The notes beneath the pieces were generated by a model that worked only from the letters and a program-made list of their open reading frames with translations, had not been told where the DNA came from and made no database searches. The position numbers and the translations under genes were made by a program. Positions 18,543-26,772 of a stretch of DNA of 64,000 bases are shown here, piece after piece. Source of the stretch: UMGS172 sp045546915 (GTDB lineage: Bacteria; Bacillota; Clostridia; Oscillospirales; Acutalibacteraceae); the NCBI GenBank assembly GCA_045546915.1, contig JAZQDU010000027.1, positions 186,001 through 250,000 on the forward strand, written 5' to 3'. Numbering within the stretch: the first letter of the stretch is position 1; the number at the start of each line of letters is the position of its first letter.

Positions 18543-18990
18543 CACAATATTGTCAAAAATTCACTAAAAAAAGCAAATTTTTTTAATTTTTTGTACTAAG
18601 ATTTACGCTTTATGGCTCATATTTGCTGTTTTTCGGCGAATTATGACTGGCATATTGCACAAAAAGGTAAAAAAGTTGGTATAACATTTCACCTTAAAAA
18701 ACTTGAAATCTTGCCCATTTTTAAATTTATGCGGGTTGTCCGTTCTCTATTCTAAACCCACAAATTTGACTTTTCTTTTATAGTTTTGTTTATTTTTCCA
18801 AACAAATTACTTGTAACAATGCAGGTAATCTGCATCTGCATTTGCAGTACTTCTTTTTTTGGTGGTTATATATTTAAGCAAAATGCCTAAGTGTGCCAAA
18901 ACTTTTTCTACATCTTAATTTGCATTTTGGGGTTGATTTTAAATTGTCTTTGGTTTACATTAAATGTAGAACTTTTATTTACCGAAAGGA
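18543..18990. other. AT-rich intergenic region between the uptake operon and the divergent GH16 gene
   Basis: About 450 bases with no plausible coding frame. A weak plus-strand promoter candidate is TTGACT (18766-18771), 17 bases, TTTATT (18789-18794). A second, TTGATT-17-TACATT, lies closer to the GH16 start, near 18933-18962. Short repeats of CTGCA occur around 18826-18848. No cre-like or LacI-type operator was recognised by eye. Confidence 0.4.
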
Positions 18991-20190
18991 ATGAGAAGAT
19001 TGTCAAAATTCGCATTTTCAAAATCTAATCTTTCAAAGTATGTAATAACCTACCCACATTACAACATGTCTTACCTCGTAACGCTCGAACTAAAGAAACT
19101 CCAACGTGAAATCGAAAAAATTACGGGCAAGCCCATAAAAATGGTGGCAGATAACAAAAAAGAGCACACCTTTGAAATTGTTGTGGCAGGAGCCGAGCGC
19201 GATGGTGCTCCGGCCGTCACTGATTATGATACATATATAATTTCACCTATGGGAAATAAACTCTTTGTTCTTGGCGGACGCCCCTACTCATCGGTTACTG
19301 CTGTAAAAAAACTTATTAAACTGCTCAAAAAAGGCGTGACTATCACCGAAACAGTGACCGGCAGTTATGCAAAGGATATTGCAAAGGACAAAAAAGGTTA
19401 TAAACTCACATGGAATGACGATTTTGACGGTGAAAAAATCGACGAAAGCAAATGGGAAATATTTTACGGCGACCGACATTGTAATACAGCCGGTGCAAAC
19501 GGCAAAAAGCCCATGCGTTGCCGAGAGGACAAGCCCAACACCTTTGTTAAAGACGGCAGTCTTTACATCTGTGCCGAGCAAGACGATAACCATTACTACG
19601 GCGGTATGCTTTGCACCAACGACATTATGAGATTTAAGTATGGATATATCGAAATCAGTACCATTCACCCAAAAGGCGCCGGCTTCTGGACTGCTCTTTG
19701 GATGAACTCATCGGCAGGTAAAAACGGCGACTATTTTGCCGAAATGAACGTTGAAGAGTGTTACGGAAAAGGTGGAGACTGGGCTTACGGCAACACCTTT
19801 GCATGGCCGACTAAAAAGTGCCGTGAAGAATCAAAAGGCAGACTTATAGATTCCAACAACAAGGTTTCGGCTCGCGATGAACGTGGTTTTTGGCAGGATT
19901 ACCACACATTTGGTCTTGAATGGAACGAAAAGGAAGTGTTATTCACCTGCGACGGATTCCCTTATGTTTCAAAAGAGATTAACCGTCACCCTGCCGAAAT
20001 TGAGGCTCTTACCATGCCGTGTTTCTTAAAACTCAGTATGGCTTGCGGTTTTATCAACCACGGTATAACCGACGACCCGTGGGAATGGGAAAACAGCAAT
20101 AAATATATTGTTGACTATGTAAACATATACCAAAAAGAAGGTCAAAAACTGTATTTTGGTAAAGGTGCCGGAACAACCGCAGATGATTAA
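18991..20190 (+). CDS. Glycoside hydrolase family 16 protein with GH67N-like N-terminal domain, no signal peptide
   Basis: A 399-residue protein. Residues about 15-115 resemble the small alpha/beta domain found at the N-terminus of alpha-glucuronidases (KLFVLGGRPYSSVTAVKKLI is its last strand and helix). Residues about 130-390 are a GH16 beta-jelly-roll (YKLTWNDDFDGEKIDESKW, IEISTIHPKGAGFWTALWM, HTFGLEWNEKEVLFTCDG), the fold of endo-beta-glucanases and related enzymes. The catalytic strand reads EMNVEE, with the nucleophile and acid/base Glu spaced as in ExDxxE but Asn in place of Asp. No signal peptide is visible, so it should act inside the cell. The ATG sits directly on AAAGGA; a TTG at 19000 has better spacing. 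Divergent from the uptake operon, so it may process an imported oligosaccharide. Confidence 0.8.
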   Translation: MRRLSKFAFSKSNLSKYVITYPHYNMSYLVTLELKKLQREIEKITGKPIKMVADNKKEHTFEIVVAGAERDGAPAVTDYDTYIISPMGNKLFVLGGRPYSSVTAVKKLIKLLKKGVTITETVTGSYAKDIAKDKKGYKLTWNDDFDGEKIDESKWEIFYGDRHCNTAGANGKKPMRCREDKPNTFVKDGSLYICAEQDDNHYYGGMLCTNDIMRFKYGYIEISTIHPKGAGFWTALWMNSSAGKNGDYFAEMNVEECYGKGGDWAYGNTFAWPTKKCREESKGRLIDSNNKVSARDERGFWQDYHTFGLEWNEKEVLFTCDGFPYVSKEINRHPAEIEALTMPCFLKLSMACGFINHGITDDPWEWENSNKYIVDYVNIYQKEGQKLYFGKGAGTTADD

Positions 20191-20201
20191 TTGACAAATA
20201 A

Positions 20202-20238
20202 AAAAAGCCAAAGGTTCAAACTGAACTTTTGGCTTTTT
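20202..20238. terminator. Bidirectional terminator between GH16 and symporter genes
   Basis: AAAAAGCCAAAGGTTCA (20202-20218) pairs with TGAACTTTTGGCTTTTT (20222-20238) across a 3-base loop, with A and T runs at the two ends. The genes are convergent. Confidence 0.88.
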
Positions 20239-20283
20239 CTTTTACGGTTTTACTCTATTTAGCATAGTTTATAAAGACTAAAA

Positions 20284-21837
20284 TTAGTCAATTATCTCAC
20301 GTTCAATTTCTTGAGCCTGTGTTTCAGGGTCAAAGTTATACATCGGCTCGATGTTTTCTTTCTTCTTTACTCTCTTAAGATAGTTAGCAGTAATTTTTAC
20401 GACCAACGGTGAAAGAATAACAACAGCAATAAGGTTAGGAATCATCATAAGTCCGTTAAATGTATCGGAAATATCCCAAGCAAGAGAAGATGTAAGGATT
20501 GCACCAAAGATAACAGTACATACGTGGATTATGCGGAAAATAACGGTTGTTTTGGCACCAAAGAGGTACTCCCAAGCCTTTGAGCCATAGTGCGACCAAC
20601 CGAGAACAGTGGTAAATGCAAAAAGGAACATTGCAATAGCAATAAACTTCTCACCAATATCGCCCCATGAGAATACCGAGTTAAATGCGCCGCCAACCAA
20701 GGTTGCATCGGTATAACCTTCTGCAATTTCACCGGTAACTGCATTAAACACGCCGCCGTTAAGACCGCCTGCGGTAAGGATAACGAGAGCAGTCATGGTG
20801 CAAACTACCATGGTATCGGCAAATACTTCAAAGATACCCCACATACCCTGTTTTACAGGCTCTTTAATGTTGGAGTTAGAGTGAACCATAACCGAAGAAC
20901 CAAGACCTGCTTCGTTTGAGAAAACGCCACGCTTAAAGCCTTGTGTAACAACCTTACTAACAACAGCACCGAAACCGCCGCCAACAAAAGCTTCAGGGCT
21001 AAATGCGTTAACGAAAATGGCCTTAAATGCGGGTAAAACATTTGCATAGTTAACACCGATAACAACAAGGCTGCCAAGTACGAAAAGGACAACCATAAAA
21101 GGAACAATCTTTTCGGCAACGTTAGCGATTCTCTTAAGTCCGCCAAGAGTAATAAGTGCGGTAAGAAGCATGATGATAGCGCCAAGGATTATGTTGTAAA
21201 GTGAAACACCACTAAACACTTCAATTGAAGAAAGCGCCGAAACGTCGAATGCTTGTGCTACGTTAGTAACGATTTTGTTAACCTGACCCATACTTCCGAT
21301 ACCGAAAGATGCAAGCATGGTAAAGATACAGAAAAGGACTGCAAGAATACTTCCAACCCACTTCATGCCTTTCTTTTTGCCAAGACCATCTCTGAGATAG
21401 TACATAGCGCCGCCGGACCACTCGCCGTTTTCATTCTTGCGACGATAGTAAATACCAAGAACATTTTCTGCATAGTTTGTCATCATGCCAAAGAATGCAG
21501 CAACCCACATCCAGAATACAGCACCTGCACCACCAACGCAAATAGCTGCAGCAACACCGGCGATATTACCGGTACCTACGGTTGCAGCAAGAGCGGTACA
21601 AAGGGCCTGGAAGGGGGAAATCGAACCCTTTTCTTTACTGTGCTTAATAACATCTTTGCTAAAAAGACTGCCTAAAGTTTCTTTAAACCACAAGCCAATA
21701 TGCGAAACTTGGAAAAACTTTGTAAGCACAGTGACAATGATACCTGTACCAACAAGAAGAAGCAGTCCGAAAGTGCCCCAAACGACGCTGTTAATTTCGC
21801 CATTTACACTTTCTATTACTTTCATAATTTTGTCCAT
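20284..21837 (-). CDS. Sodium:alanine/glycine symporter (AGCS family)
   Basis: Inner-membrane symporter that imports alanine or glycine with Na+. The start at 21837 (MDKIMKVIESVNGEI) is set by GGAGG nine bases upstream; the longer frame runs back through the riboswitch and is not real. The 517-residue product has about ten spans and family motifs, including the glycine-rich GTGNIAGVAAAICVGGAGAVFWMW near residue 95 and FKRGVFSNEAGLGSSVMVHS near residue 300. The charged tail (PMYNFDPETQAQEIEREIID) is typical of the group. A glycine riboswitch with a terminator hairpin occupies the leader, so expression should rise when glycine binds, and glycine is a likely substrate. Confidence 0.93.
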   Translation of the reverse strand: MDKIMKVIESVNGEINSVVWGTFGLLLLVGTGIIVTVLTKFFQVSHIGLWFKETLGSLFSKDVIKHSKEKGSISPFQALCTALAATVGTGNIAGVAAAICVGGAGAVFWMWVAAFFGMMTNYAENVLGIYYRRKNENGEWSGGAMYYLRDGLGKKKGMKWVGSILAVLFCIFTMLASFGIGSMGQVNKIVTNVAQAFDVSALSSIEVFSGVSLYNIILGAIIMLLTALITLGGLKRIANVAEKIVPFMVVLFVLGSLVVIGVNYANVLPAFKAIFVNAFSPEAFVGGGFGAVVSKVVTQGFKRGVFSNEAGLGSSVMVHSNSNIKEPVKQGMWGIFEVFADTMVVCTMTALVILTAGGLNGGVFNAVTGEIAEGYTDATLVGGAFNSVFSWGDIGEKFIAIAMFLFAFTTVLGWSHYGSKAWEYLFGAKTTVIFRIIHVCTVIFGAILTSSLAWDISDTFNGLMMIPNLIAVVILSPLVVKITANYLKRVKKKENIEPMYNFDPETQAQEIEREIID

Positions 21838-21854
21838 TTCAAATGAACCTCCTG

Positions 21855-21887
21855 CAAAAAATAAAAGTTGCCGAAAAATACGACAAC
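21855..21887 (-). terminator. Terminator hairpin of the glycine riboswitch expression platform
   Basis: On the minus strand GTTGTCG (21881-21887) pairs with CGGCAAC (21867-21873), followed by TTTTATTTTTT. It lies between the aptamer and the symporter ribosome binding site. Confidence 0.7.
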
Positions 21888-21904
21888 TCCGAAAATCAAA
21901 CATC

Positions 21905-21990
21905 TTCTTTCCGTCCTTTTGCCTGAGAGATTGGTCACCCTTGCCCCTTCGGCATCTGCACGACGCAGACTTCTCCGGAATTGCCATCCA
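21905..21990 (-). promoter_or_regulatory. Glycine riboswitch (single aptamer)
   Basis: Minus-strand sequence contains the conserved core blocks TCCGGAGAAG, then GCCGAAGGGGCAA, then CTCTCAGGCAAAAGGAC, in the order of a glycine aptamer. Only one full core is visible; a partner aptamer, if any, is degenerate. The downstream gene is an alanine/glycine symporter, a common target. Coordinates are approximate at both ends. Confidence 0.88.
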
Positions 21991-22072
21991 CCCACAGTTA
22001 TTTTGCAATTTCTGCAAGCTTCACCGACACCCTATTAAGTTGTAACTTCGAGTATTTCAACTCGACTTCGAC

Positions 22073-22101
22073 ATTCTACTACAAACATTTACTTTTGTCA
22101 A
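22073..22101 (-). promoter_or_regulatory. Sigma-A-type promoter of the riboswitch-symporter transcript
   Basis: Minus strand -35 TTGACA (22096-22101), 17-bp spacer, -10 TAGAAT (22073-22078), about 80 bases before the aptamer core. Confidence 0.75.
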
Positions 22102-22185
22102 GCACTTTTTGTTTTTCTGCAAAAAATATTGTTTGTGTGGGGAAAACATCAACAAACCCTAACGCTTTAACCTTTAAATATTTAT

Positions 22186-22698
22186 TTATTTCAATAATCT
22201 TCTTCGCTCTTTATAATCGGGCATATATTTTTCGACTAACTTCCAAAACGATGCCGAATGGTTGTGATGTTTTATGTGCGCAAGTTCATGCACAACGACG
22301 TAGTCTATCGCCTCTTTTTCGTACATCATAAGCCTATACGAAAAACATATTCCATTCTTACCGCTGCAACTGCCAAACCTGCCCTTTGCCGAAGTTATTT
22401 TAACCGATGTGGGTTTAAGACCCATTAAATTGCCGTAATATTCAACCGCTTTTGGCAAATACTCTTTAGCAATTTGTTTTAATTGCTTTATTTGGTCGGC
22501 TGTGGGTTCGGGATGATTTTGTTCACGCCTTTGTATGTTTTCAAACGCTTTTGCAATCCACTCGCGCTTTTCGTCTATAACCTTTAAAATTACCGAATCG
22601 GCTGTTTTAAAGGGTGCTCTTACGGTCAAAACACCGCTTTTTCTCACTTCAAGTGCCAGTGTTTTGCGTTTTTTAGAACGAATTATCTCAATCTGCAT
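22186..22698 (-). CDS. YgjP/M48-type zinc metallopeptidase family protein
   Basis: A 170-residue cytoplasmic protein of the DUF45/YgjP group. The zinc-binding motif HELAHIKHHNHS (near residue 137) supplies HExxH, with a further conserved YMPDYKERRRLL segment at the C-terminus. The N-terminus IEIIRSKKRKTLALEVRKSGVLTVRAP matches the family's opening strands. The proteolytic substrate is not known for this group. The gene overlaps the upstream EamA transporter gene by 11 bases, so the two are translationally coupled. Confidence 0.85.
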   Translation of the reverse strand: MQIEIIRSKKRKTLALEVRKSGVLTVRAPFKTADSVILKVIDEKREWIAKAFENIQRREQNHPEPTADQIKQLKQIAKEYLPKAVEYYGNLMGLKPTSVKITSAKGRFGSCSGKNGICFSYRLMMYEKEAIDYVVVHELAHIKHHNHSASFWKLVEKYMPDYKERRRLLK

Positions 22699-23641
22699 TT
22701 TTTATTCTTCTTCTGCACAATTTGTTGAAAAAGCGGTCAGCAAACGGAGTTTCTACAAGGAAAATAGCCACCATCATCAAAATGCAACCGATAAGTTCTC
22801 TTGCTGTCGGCAACATAAAATAGAAGATACACGAAGTAACCATGGCAAACAACGATTCCAAACTCATAACAAGGCTTGCAACCGAGGGCTCGCAAAGTTT
22901 TTGGCTTACAATCTGCAACGTGTATGCCACACCCGACGACATAATGCCACAATAAAAAATCGGCACTAAAGACGCCGTTATATTAGCAATACTCAAACAA
23001 TCACGTTCAAAAATGAGCATCAAAACACCCGACACAACCCCGACCGTGAAAAACTGAACGCAGGACAACGCAATGCCGTCAACCTTGGAAACAAAGTAGT
23101 CAACCACCATAATGTGCCCCGAAAACGCAACGGCGCAAAGCAAAAGTACGGTATCGCCCGTTGAAACAGTAAAACCTTCTTTTACACTTATAAAGTACAG
23201 TCCTGCAACGGCTATAACGACTCCCAACAAGACCGAAACACGTACCCCTTTGCCTAAAAAACAAGAAATAAGCGGTACAAAAATTATGTACATAGCGGTT
23301 ATGAAGCCTGCTTTACCGGAGCCGCCCTCAGCAAGTTCGGCATTAAAAATTATACCAAATTGTTGCAAATTTGCAGCAACAGACAAAACAACACCGCAAC
23401 AAATACCACCTATTATAAGCCTTTTGTTAAGCAGTTTTTCTTTTACCCCGGTTGTAATTTCACGCTTTTTTTTAAAGAAAAGCACCACGGGAATAAGAAC
23501 AAGCGCTCCAACAAACGAACGGCAACAATTAAGCGTAAACGAGCCTATAAACGCACTTGCTTCTTCTTGCGCCACAAAGGCACTGCCCCAAATAATAGCG
23601 GCGACAAGCAGCATTAAACTTCCTTTAAGGTTATTGCTCAT
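22688..23641 (-). CDS. EamA/DMT-family transporter (drug/metabolite exporter)
   Basis: A 317-residue membrane protein with ten predicted spans in two homologous EamA halves, an N-terminus with the GSMLLVAAIIWGSAFVAQ-like motif and a basic C-terminal tail. Such proteins export metabolites or amino acids; the substrate cannot be inferred. It ends within the metallopeptidase gene and starts just after the phosphohexomutase stop, so the genes from the small membrane protein to the metallopeptidase appear to form one leftward operon. Confidence 0.85.
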   Translation of the reverse strand: MSNNLKGSLMLLVAAIIWGSAFVAQEEASAFIGSFTLNCCRSFVGALVLIPVVLFFKKKREITTGVKEKLLNKRLIIGGICCGVVLSVAANLQQFGIIFNAELAEGGSGKAGFITAMYIIFVPLISCFLGKGVRVSVLLGVVIAVAGLYFISVKEGFTVSTGDTVLLLCAVAFSGHIMVVDYFVSKVDGIALSCVQFFTVGVVSGVLMLIFERDCLSIANITASLVPIFYCGIMSSGVAYTLQIVSQKLCEPSVASLVMSLESLFAMVTSCIFYFMLPTARELIGCILMMVAIFLVETPFADRFFNKLCRRRIKNAD

Positions 23642-23643
23642 TA

Positions 23644-25176
23644 TTATTCCTCGTCTTCATCTTCTCTAAGACATTCTCTTAAAGTCTCGGTATCAAGGAA
23701 CTGGCAATTATAGAAAAATTCAGCGATTTTTCTTAATATTTTCTTAGCGCCGCCTTCTTGGTCACTTTCAATGTTCATAGGCATAACAGGGTCGTGAACG
23801 CTGAGTCTTAACAAGAACCAGCCGTTATCAACACTTACTCTTATACCTTCGCGGTTGTCATCAGCAATTATGTAGCCTTCATCGGCTTTGGCAGTACACC
23901 AACGCTCCAAGCCTTCAATTACACACTCACCGTAAAGTTTAAAATCCTCAACGAGAATATTAAAACGAATTTCTTTTTCATCTTTAGGCGTCTTAAGATT
24001 GGCAGTAAGGTCGGATATACTTTTTCCCTCTTTGCCCAGTTTTGCCATCTTAATTATGATTTTTGTTACAAGATATGCTCCGTCGTCAAGGAAGTAGTTT
24101 TCTTTCAAAGCAGCATGTCCCGATGTTTCAATCGCCAAAGGCGCATTAATTCCCTCTTCGCATAAACGCATTGCCTCGTTTATAACATTTTTATATCCGC
24201 GTTTAAAACGATGGTGTTTACCGCCCAAATCATTTTCAATAAAGGTTTTAAGTCCCGACGAAGTAACGCTGTCGGTTACGATGGTCGAGCCCGGCTCGTT
24301 TTCAAGAGCAATAGCGGCAGCAAGAGCAATAAGACGGTTACGGTTAATTTCAACACCGTCGGGGTCAACGCAACCTGCTCTATCAACGTCGGTATCAAAA
24401 ATAACACCCAAATCGGCATTGGAATTAATAACCGCATCGCTGATACTTGCCATCGCAAGAGCATTTTCGGGGTTGGGAATATGGTTAGGGAACATGCCGT
24501 CAGGGTCAAGATAAACACTACCCGTAGTATCGGCACCCAAAGGCGCCAAAACTTTATCGGCATAAAAACCGCCTGCTCCGTTACCTGCATCTACCACAAT
24601 ATGATATCCGCTTAAAGGTTTGTCGGCTTCGCTTACACCCAACTCATCACAGATGATTTTACGCAAAATCGCCGAGTATTCGGTCATAAAATCACGCGTT
24701 GTAACACTGCCTTCGGCATTCGGTGCAAAGACGCTGTTACCGGCATCGGTGACGATTTTTTTAATATCAGCACCGTCAAGACCGCCCGTTGGCAAGAAGA
24801 ACTTAAGACCATTTCTGTCTGCAGGGTGATGACTTGCCGTTATCTGCACAGCACCGTCGCAACCTGCATGAACAGTGGTCATAAACATCGCCGGTGTGGA
24901 AGAAAGACCACAATCAATAACACTTACTCCTGCCGAAACAAGCGCTTTTATAACCTGAGTTTTAATTTTTTCGGCGGTAATTCTCGAATCGTGACCGACC
25001 GATACCGTAAGGTCGGTTGGCTTTTTGCCTACCTTCTCAGCCAAAAACGGCACAAACGCGGCAGTTATATCGAAAACCGCCTCGTCGGTAAGGTTTACTT
25101 CATTGCCGAAAATATCACTGGCAAAACCACGGACATCCGAGCCCGACTTTAGTTCAAGATAATCTTTCATGTTCAT
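23644..25176 (-). CDS. Phosphomannomutase/phosphoglucomutase family enzyme
   Basis: Cytoplasmic alpha-D-phosphohexomutase that interconverts hexose 1- and 6-phosphates, feeding glycan and nucleotide-sugar synthesis. The 510-residue protein has the four-domain plan: phosphoserine loop TASHHPADRNG (about residues 100-110), Mg-binding loop DTDVDRAG (about 260-267, where the usual motif is DPDxDR), sugar-binding loop ETSGH (about 350-354) and the C-terminal phosphate-binding region RVSVDNGWFLLRLS (about 455-468). GGGGAG lies just before the ATG. Substrate preference (mannose, glucose or glucosamine) is not decidable by eye. Confidence 0.88.
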   Translation of the reverse strand: MNMKDYLELKSGSDVRGFASDIFGNEVNLTDEAVFDITAAFVPFLAEKVGKKPTDLTVSVGHDSRITAEKIKTQVIKALVSAGVSVIDCGLSSTPAMFMTTVHAGCDGAVQITASHHPADRNGLKFFLPTGGLDGADIKKIVTDAGNSVFAPNAEGSVTTRDFMTEYSAILRKIICDELGVSEADKPLSGYHIVVDAGNGAGGFYADKVLAPLGADTTGSVYLDPDGMFPNHIPNPENALAMASISDAVINSNADLGVIFDTDVDRAGCVDPDGVEINRNRLIALAAAIALENEPGSTIVTDSVTSSGLKTFIENDLGGKHHRFKRGYKNVINEAMRLCEEGINAPLAIETSGHAALKENYFLDDGAYLVTKIIIKMAKLGKEGKSISDLTANLKTPKDEKEIRFNILVEDFKLYGECVIEGLERWCTAKADEGYIIADDNREGIRVSVDNGWFLLRLSVHDPVMPMNIESDQEGGAKKILRKIAEFFYNCQFLDTETLRECLREDEDEE

Positions 25177-25196
25177 TTCTCCCCAACAAAATACTG

Positions 25197-25325
25197 CTAT
25201 TTAAAAAGCATATTTGCTCCAAAATAGCCAATGGTAATGAGCGACAGCGCAATGACCGTCCACATTGCCGATTTAAAAAACAAACGCATACTGCGTGACA
25301 TACCGTTTTTTGTATTGTTATCCAT
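25197..25325 (-). CDS. Small membrane protein, 42 residues, unknown function
   Basis: An ATG behind GAGGTGATAAA opens a 42-codon frame. A short polar head (MDNNTKNGMSRSMRLFFKS) is followed by one hydrophobic span, about residues 20-39 (MWTVIALSLITIGYFGANML), ending FK. The 20 bases between its stop and the phosphohexomutase start suggest co-transcription. The strong ribosome binding site, a single clean membrane segment and operon position support a real gene. I do not recognise the family. Confidence 0.6.
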   Translation of the reverse strand: MDNNTKNGMSRSMRLFFKSAMWTVIALSLITIGYFGANMLFK

Positions 25326-25433
25326 TTTATCACCTCTATTGAAGTGTTGACAAAACATCACAAAAAAATACGGACATACACAATCATAAAGTTATAAAAA
25401 TATACTGTCATATAGCCCTTTGGAGGTGCAATT

Positions 25434-26003
25434 ATGACGGTGACTTTTGAAAACGGAATGTTAAAAGTACTTCTTTCAAAGGACGAAACTATAACCTATA
25501 ACATTGATAAACTGTTTCAGAATACCGATAAAAAATCAGCCGAAATAGCCCTTGCTCTACTTTATAAAGAAGCCTTGCAAAAGGTATCATCAAGTCTTCG
25601 TTTTGACCGACTGATAATTGAAGTTTTCCCGTTTTTCGGTGGCGGTTGTGAGGTTACCTTTACTCCCGATAAACCCCGCGTGCCCGTAGCAATAAAAGAC
25701 AAGCGAACTTGCGTTATTACGGCAGAATTCCCTGATTCGGAAAGCATGATTAAAGGCATTCTCGTACTATACCGTTCAAAATTTCGTGAAACAGCCGCAA
25801 ATTTATACACAAAAAACAAAGTTTATCGGCTTTTACTGTTCCCCACCTTTGGCCTTAAACAACTGTATAATTTACTGTCGCACACAAGTTGTACCGTAAC
25901 AACGTCGCTTATTTACTACGCCGCAACAAGCGAACACTGGCAGCCGTTATGCCAAAAGACCGCTATTAAAACATTAGGTTCTGCCTTTTTTAGAGACTTC
26001 TGA
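25434..26003 (+). CDS. MecA-like adaptor protein
   Basis: A 189-residue cytoplasmic protein. The opening (MTVTFENGMLKVLLSKDETITYNID), the helix LLYKEALQKVSSSLRF and especially LIIEVFPFFGGGCEVTF (about 63-79) resemble MecA N-terminal regions. The C-terminal half, with YRSKFRETAANLYTKNKVYRLLLFP, matches the layout of the MecA ClpC-binding domain. MecA proteins deliver substrates to the ClpCP protease. The similarity is clear in pattern but not strong in identity. TTTGGAGGTG precedes the ATG. It converges with rpe and overlaps its 3' end by 14 bases. Confidence 0.6.
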   Translation: MTVTFENGMLKVLLSKDETITYNIDKLFQNTDKKSAEIALALLYKEALQKVSSSLRFDRLIIEVFPFFGGGCEVTFTPDKPRVPVAIKDKRTCVITAEFPDSESMIKGILVLYRSKFRETAANLYTKNKVYRLLLFPTFGLKQLYNLLSHTSCTVTTSLIYYAATSEHWQPLCQKTAIKTLGSAFFRDF

Positions 26004-26634
26004 ACCACTCGGCTCTTTGTTTTACATCCTCAGCCTTAAAAAGGAAACTGCCGACAACCAAAACATCGGCGCCTGCTTCAACACACTGTGGACCGGTAAC
26101 GTCGTTCACGCCACCGTCGACCTCTAACAACGTGTTAAGACCTCTTCTGTCGATTTCAGCGCGGAGTTCTCTTAATTTATCAAGTGCGCTCGGCATAAAC
26201 GCTTGCCCACCGAATCCCGGTTCTACCGACATTACAAGCACCATATCACACTTGGGCAAAAATCTGAAAATTTCACTGGGTTTAGTGCAAGGTTTTATCG
26301 TAAGGCAGGTTTTTACACCCTCATTATGTATCATATCAAGTGTTTCATTTACATCCGAGCCCGCCTCGTAATGAAAGCCCAAATATGTAGCATGTTTTGC
26401 AAAATCCTTAATATAACGGTGAGGGCGGTCAATCATCAAATGAATATCCAGCGGGATATCGGTATGTTTTGCAATAGAATCAATAACCGGCGCACCGAAT
26501 GACATGTTGGGCACAAAATTGCCGTCCATAACGTCTAAGTGTACCATTTCAGTACCTGCACTTTTAAGTGTTTCAAGGTCATTCCCCATAGTAAGATAAT
26601 CGCAACCTAAAATTGAGGGTGAAAGTTTAGCCAT
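25990..26634 (-). CDS. rpe: Ribulose-phosphate 3-epimerase
   Basis: Pentose phosphate pathway enzyme that interconverts ribulose 5-phosphate and xylulose 5-phosphate. The 214-residue length is normal. Visible TIM-barrel motifs: LSPSILGCDY at the start, HLDVMDGNFVPN (metal ligands His and Asp, about 32-43), SVEPGFGGQAFM (about 138-149) and LEVDGGVN (catalytic Asp, about 172-179). Read alone on the minus strand, with a GGAGGTTG site before the ATG. It diverges from spoVAC. Confidence 0.95.
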   Translation of the reverse strand: MAKLSPSILGCDYLTMGNDLETLKSAGTEMVHLDVMDGNFVPNMSFGAPVIDSIAKHTDIPLDIHLMIDRPHRYIKDFAKHATYLGFHYEAGSDVNETLDMIHNEGVKTCLTIKPCTKPSEIFRFLPKCDMVLVMSVEPGFGGQAFMPSALDKLRELRAEIDRRGLNTLLEVDGGVNDVTGPQCVEAGADVLVVGSFLFKAEDVKQRAEWFRSL

Positions 26635-26725
26635 AATGCAACCTCCAAATAATTTTTAACGATGATATTTTAACCGATTTTACCCACAAGGTCAATAGTT
26701 TTAAAACATCAAACCCCTTTTTTTC

Positions 26726-26754
26726 GCATATACCGTAAATTTTGGCGCAAATTA
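26726..26754 (+). promoter_or_regulatory. Candidate forespore (sigma-G/F-type) promoter of spoVAC
   Basis: GCATA (26726-26730), 17 bases, CAAATTA (26748-26754) resembles the sigma-G pattern (GMATR, about 17-18 bases, CATnnTA). It sits 18 bases before the start codon. spoVA genes are known forespore-expressed genes; the assignment here is by pattern only. Confidence 0.45.
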
Positions 26755-26772
26755 AAAAAGAGGTGCAGTAAA

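Noticed and set aside
18543..18990. Catabolite-repression (cre) or LacI-type operator before the GH16 gene
   Set aside because: No sequence close to TGWAANCGNTNWCA and no convincing operator palindrome was found by eye.
21838..22017. N-terminal extension of the alanine/glycine symporter
   Set aside because: The extra 60 residues would be translated from the riboswitch and terminator; GGAGG and conserved sequence start at 21837.
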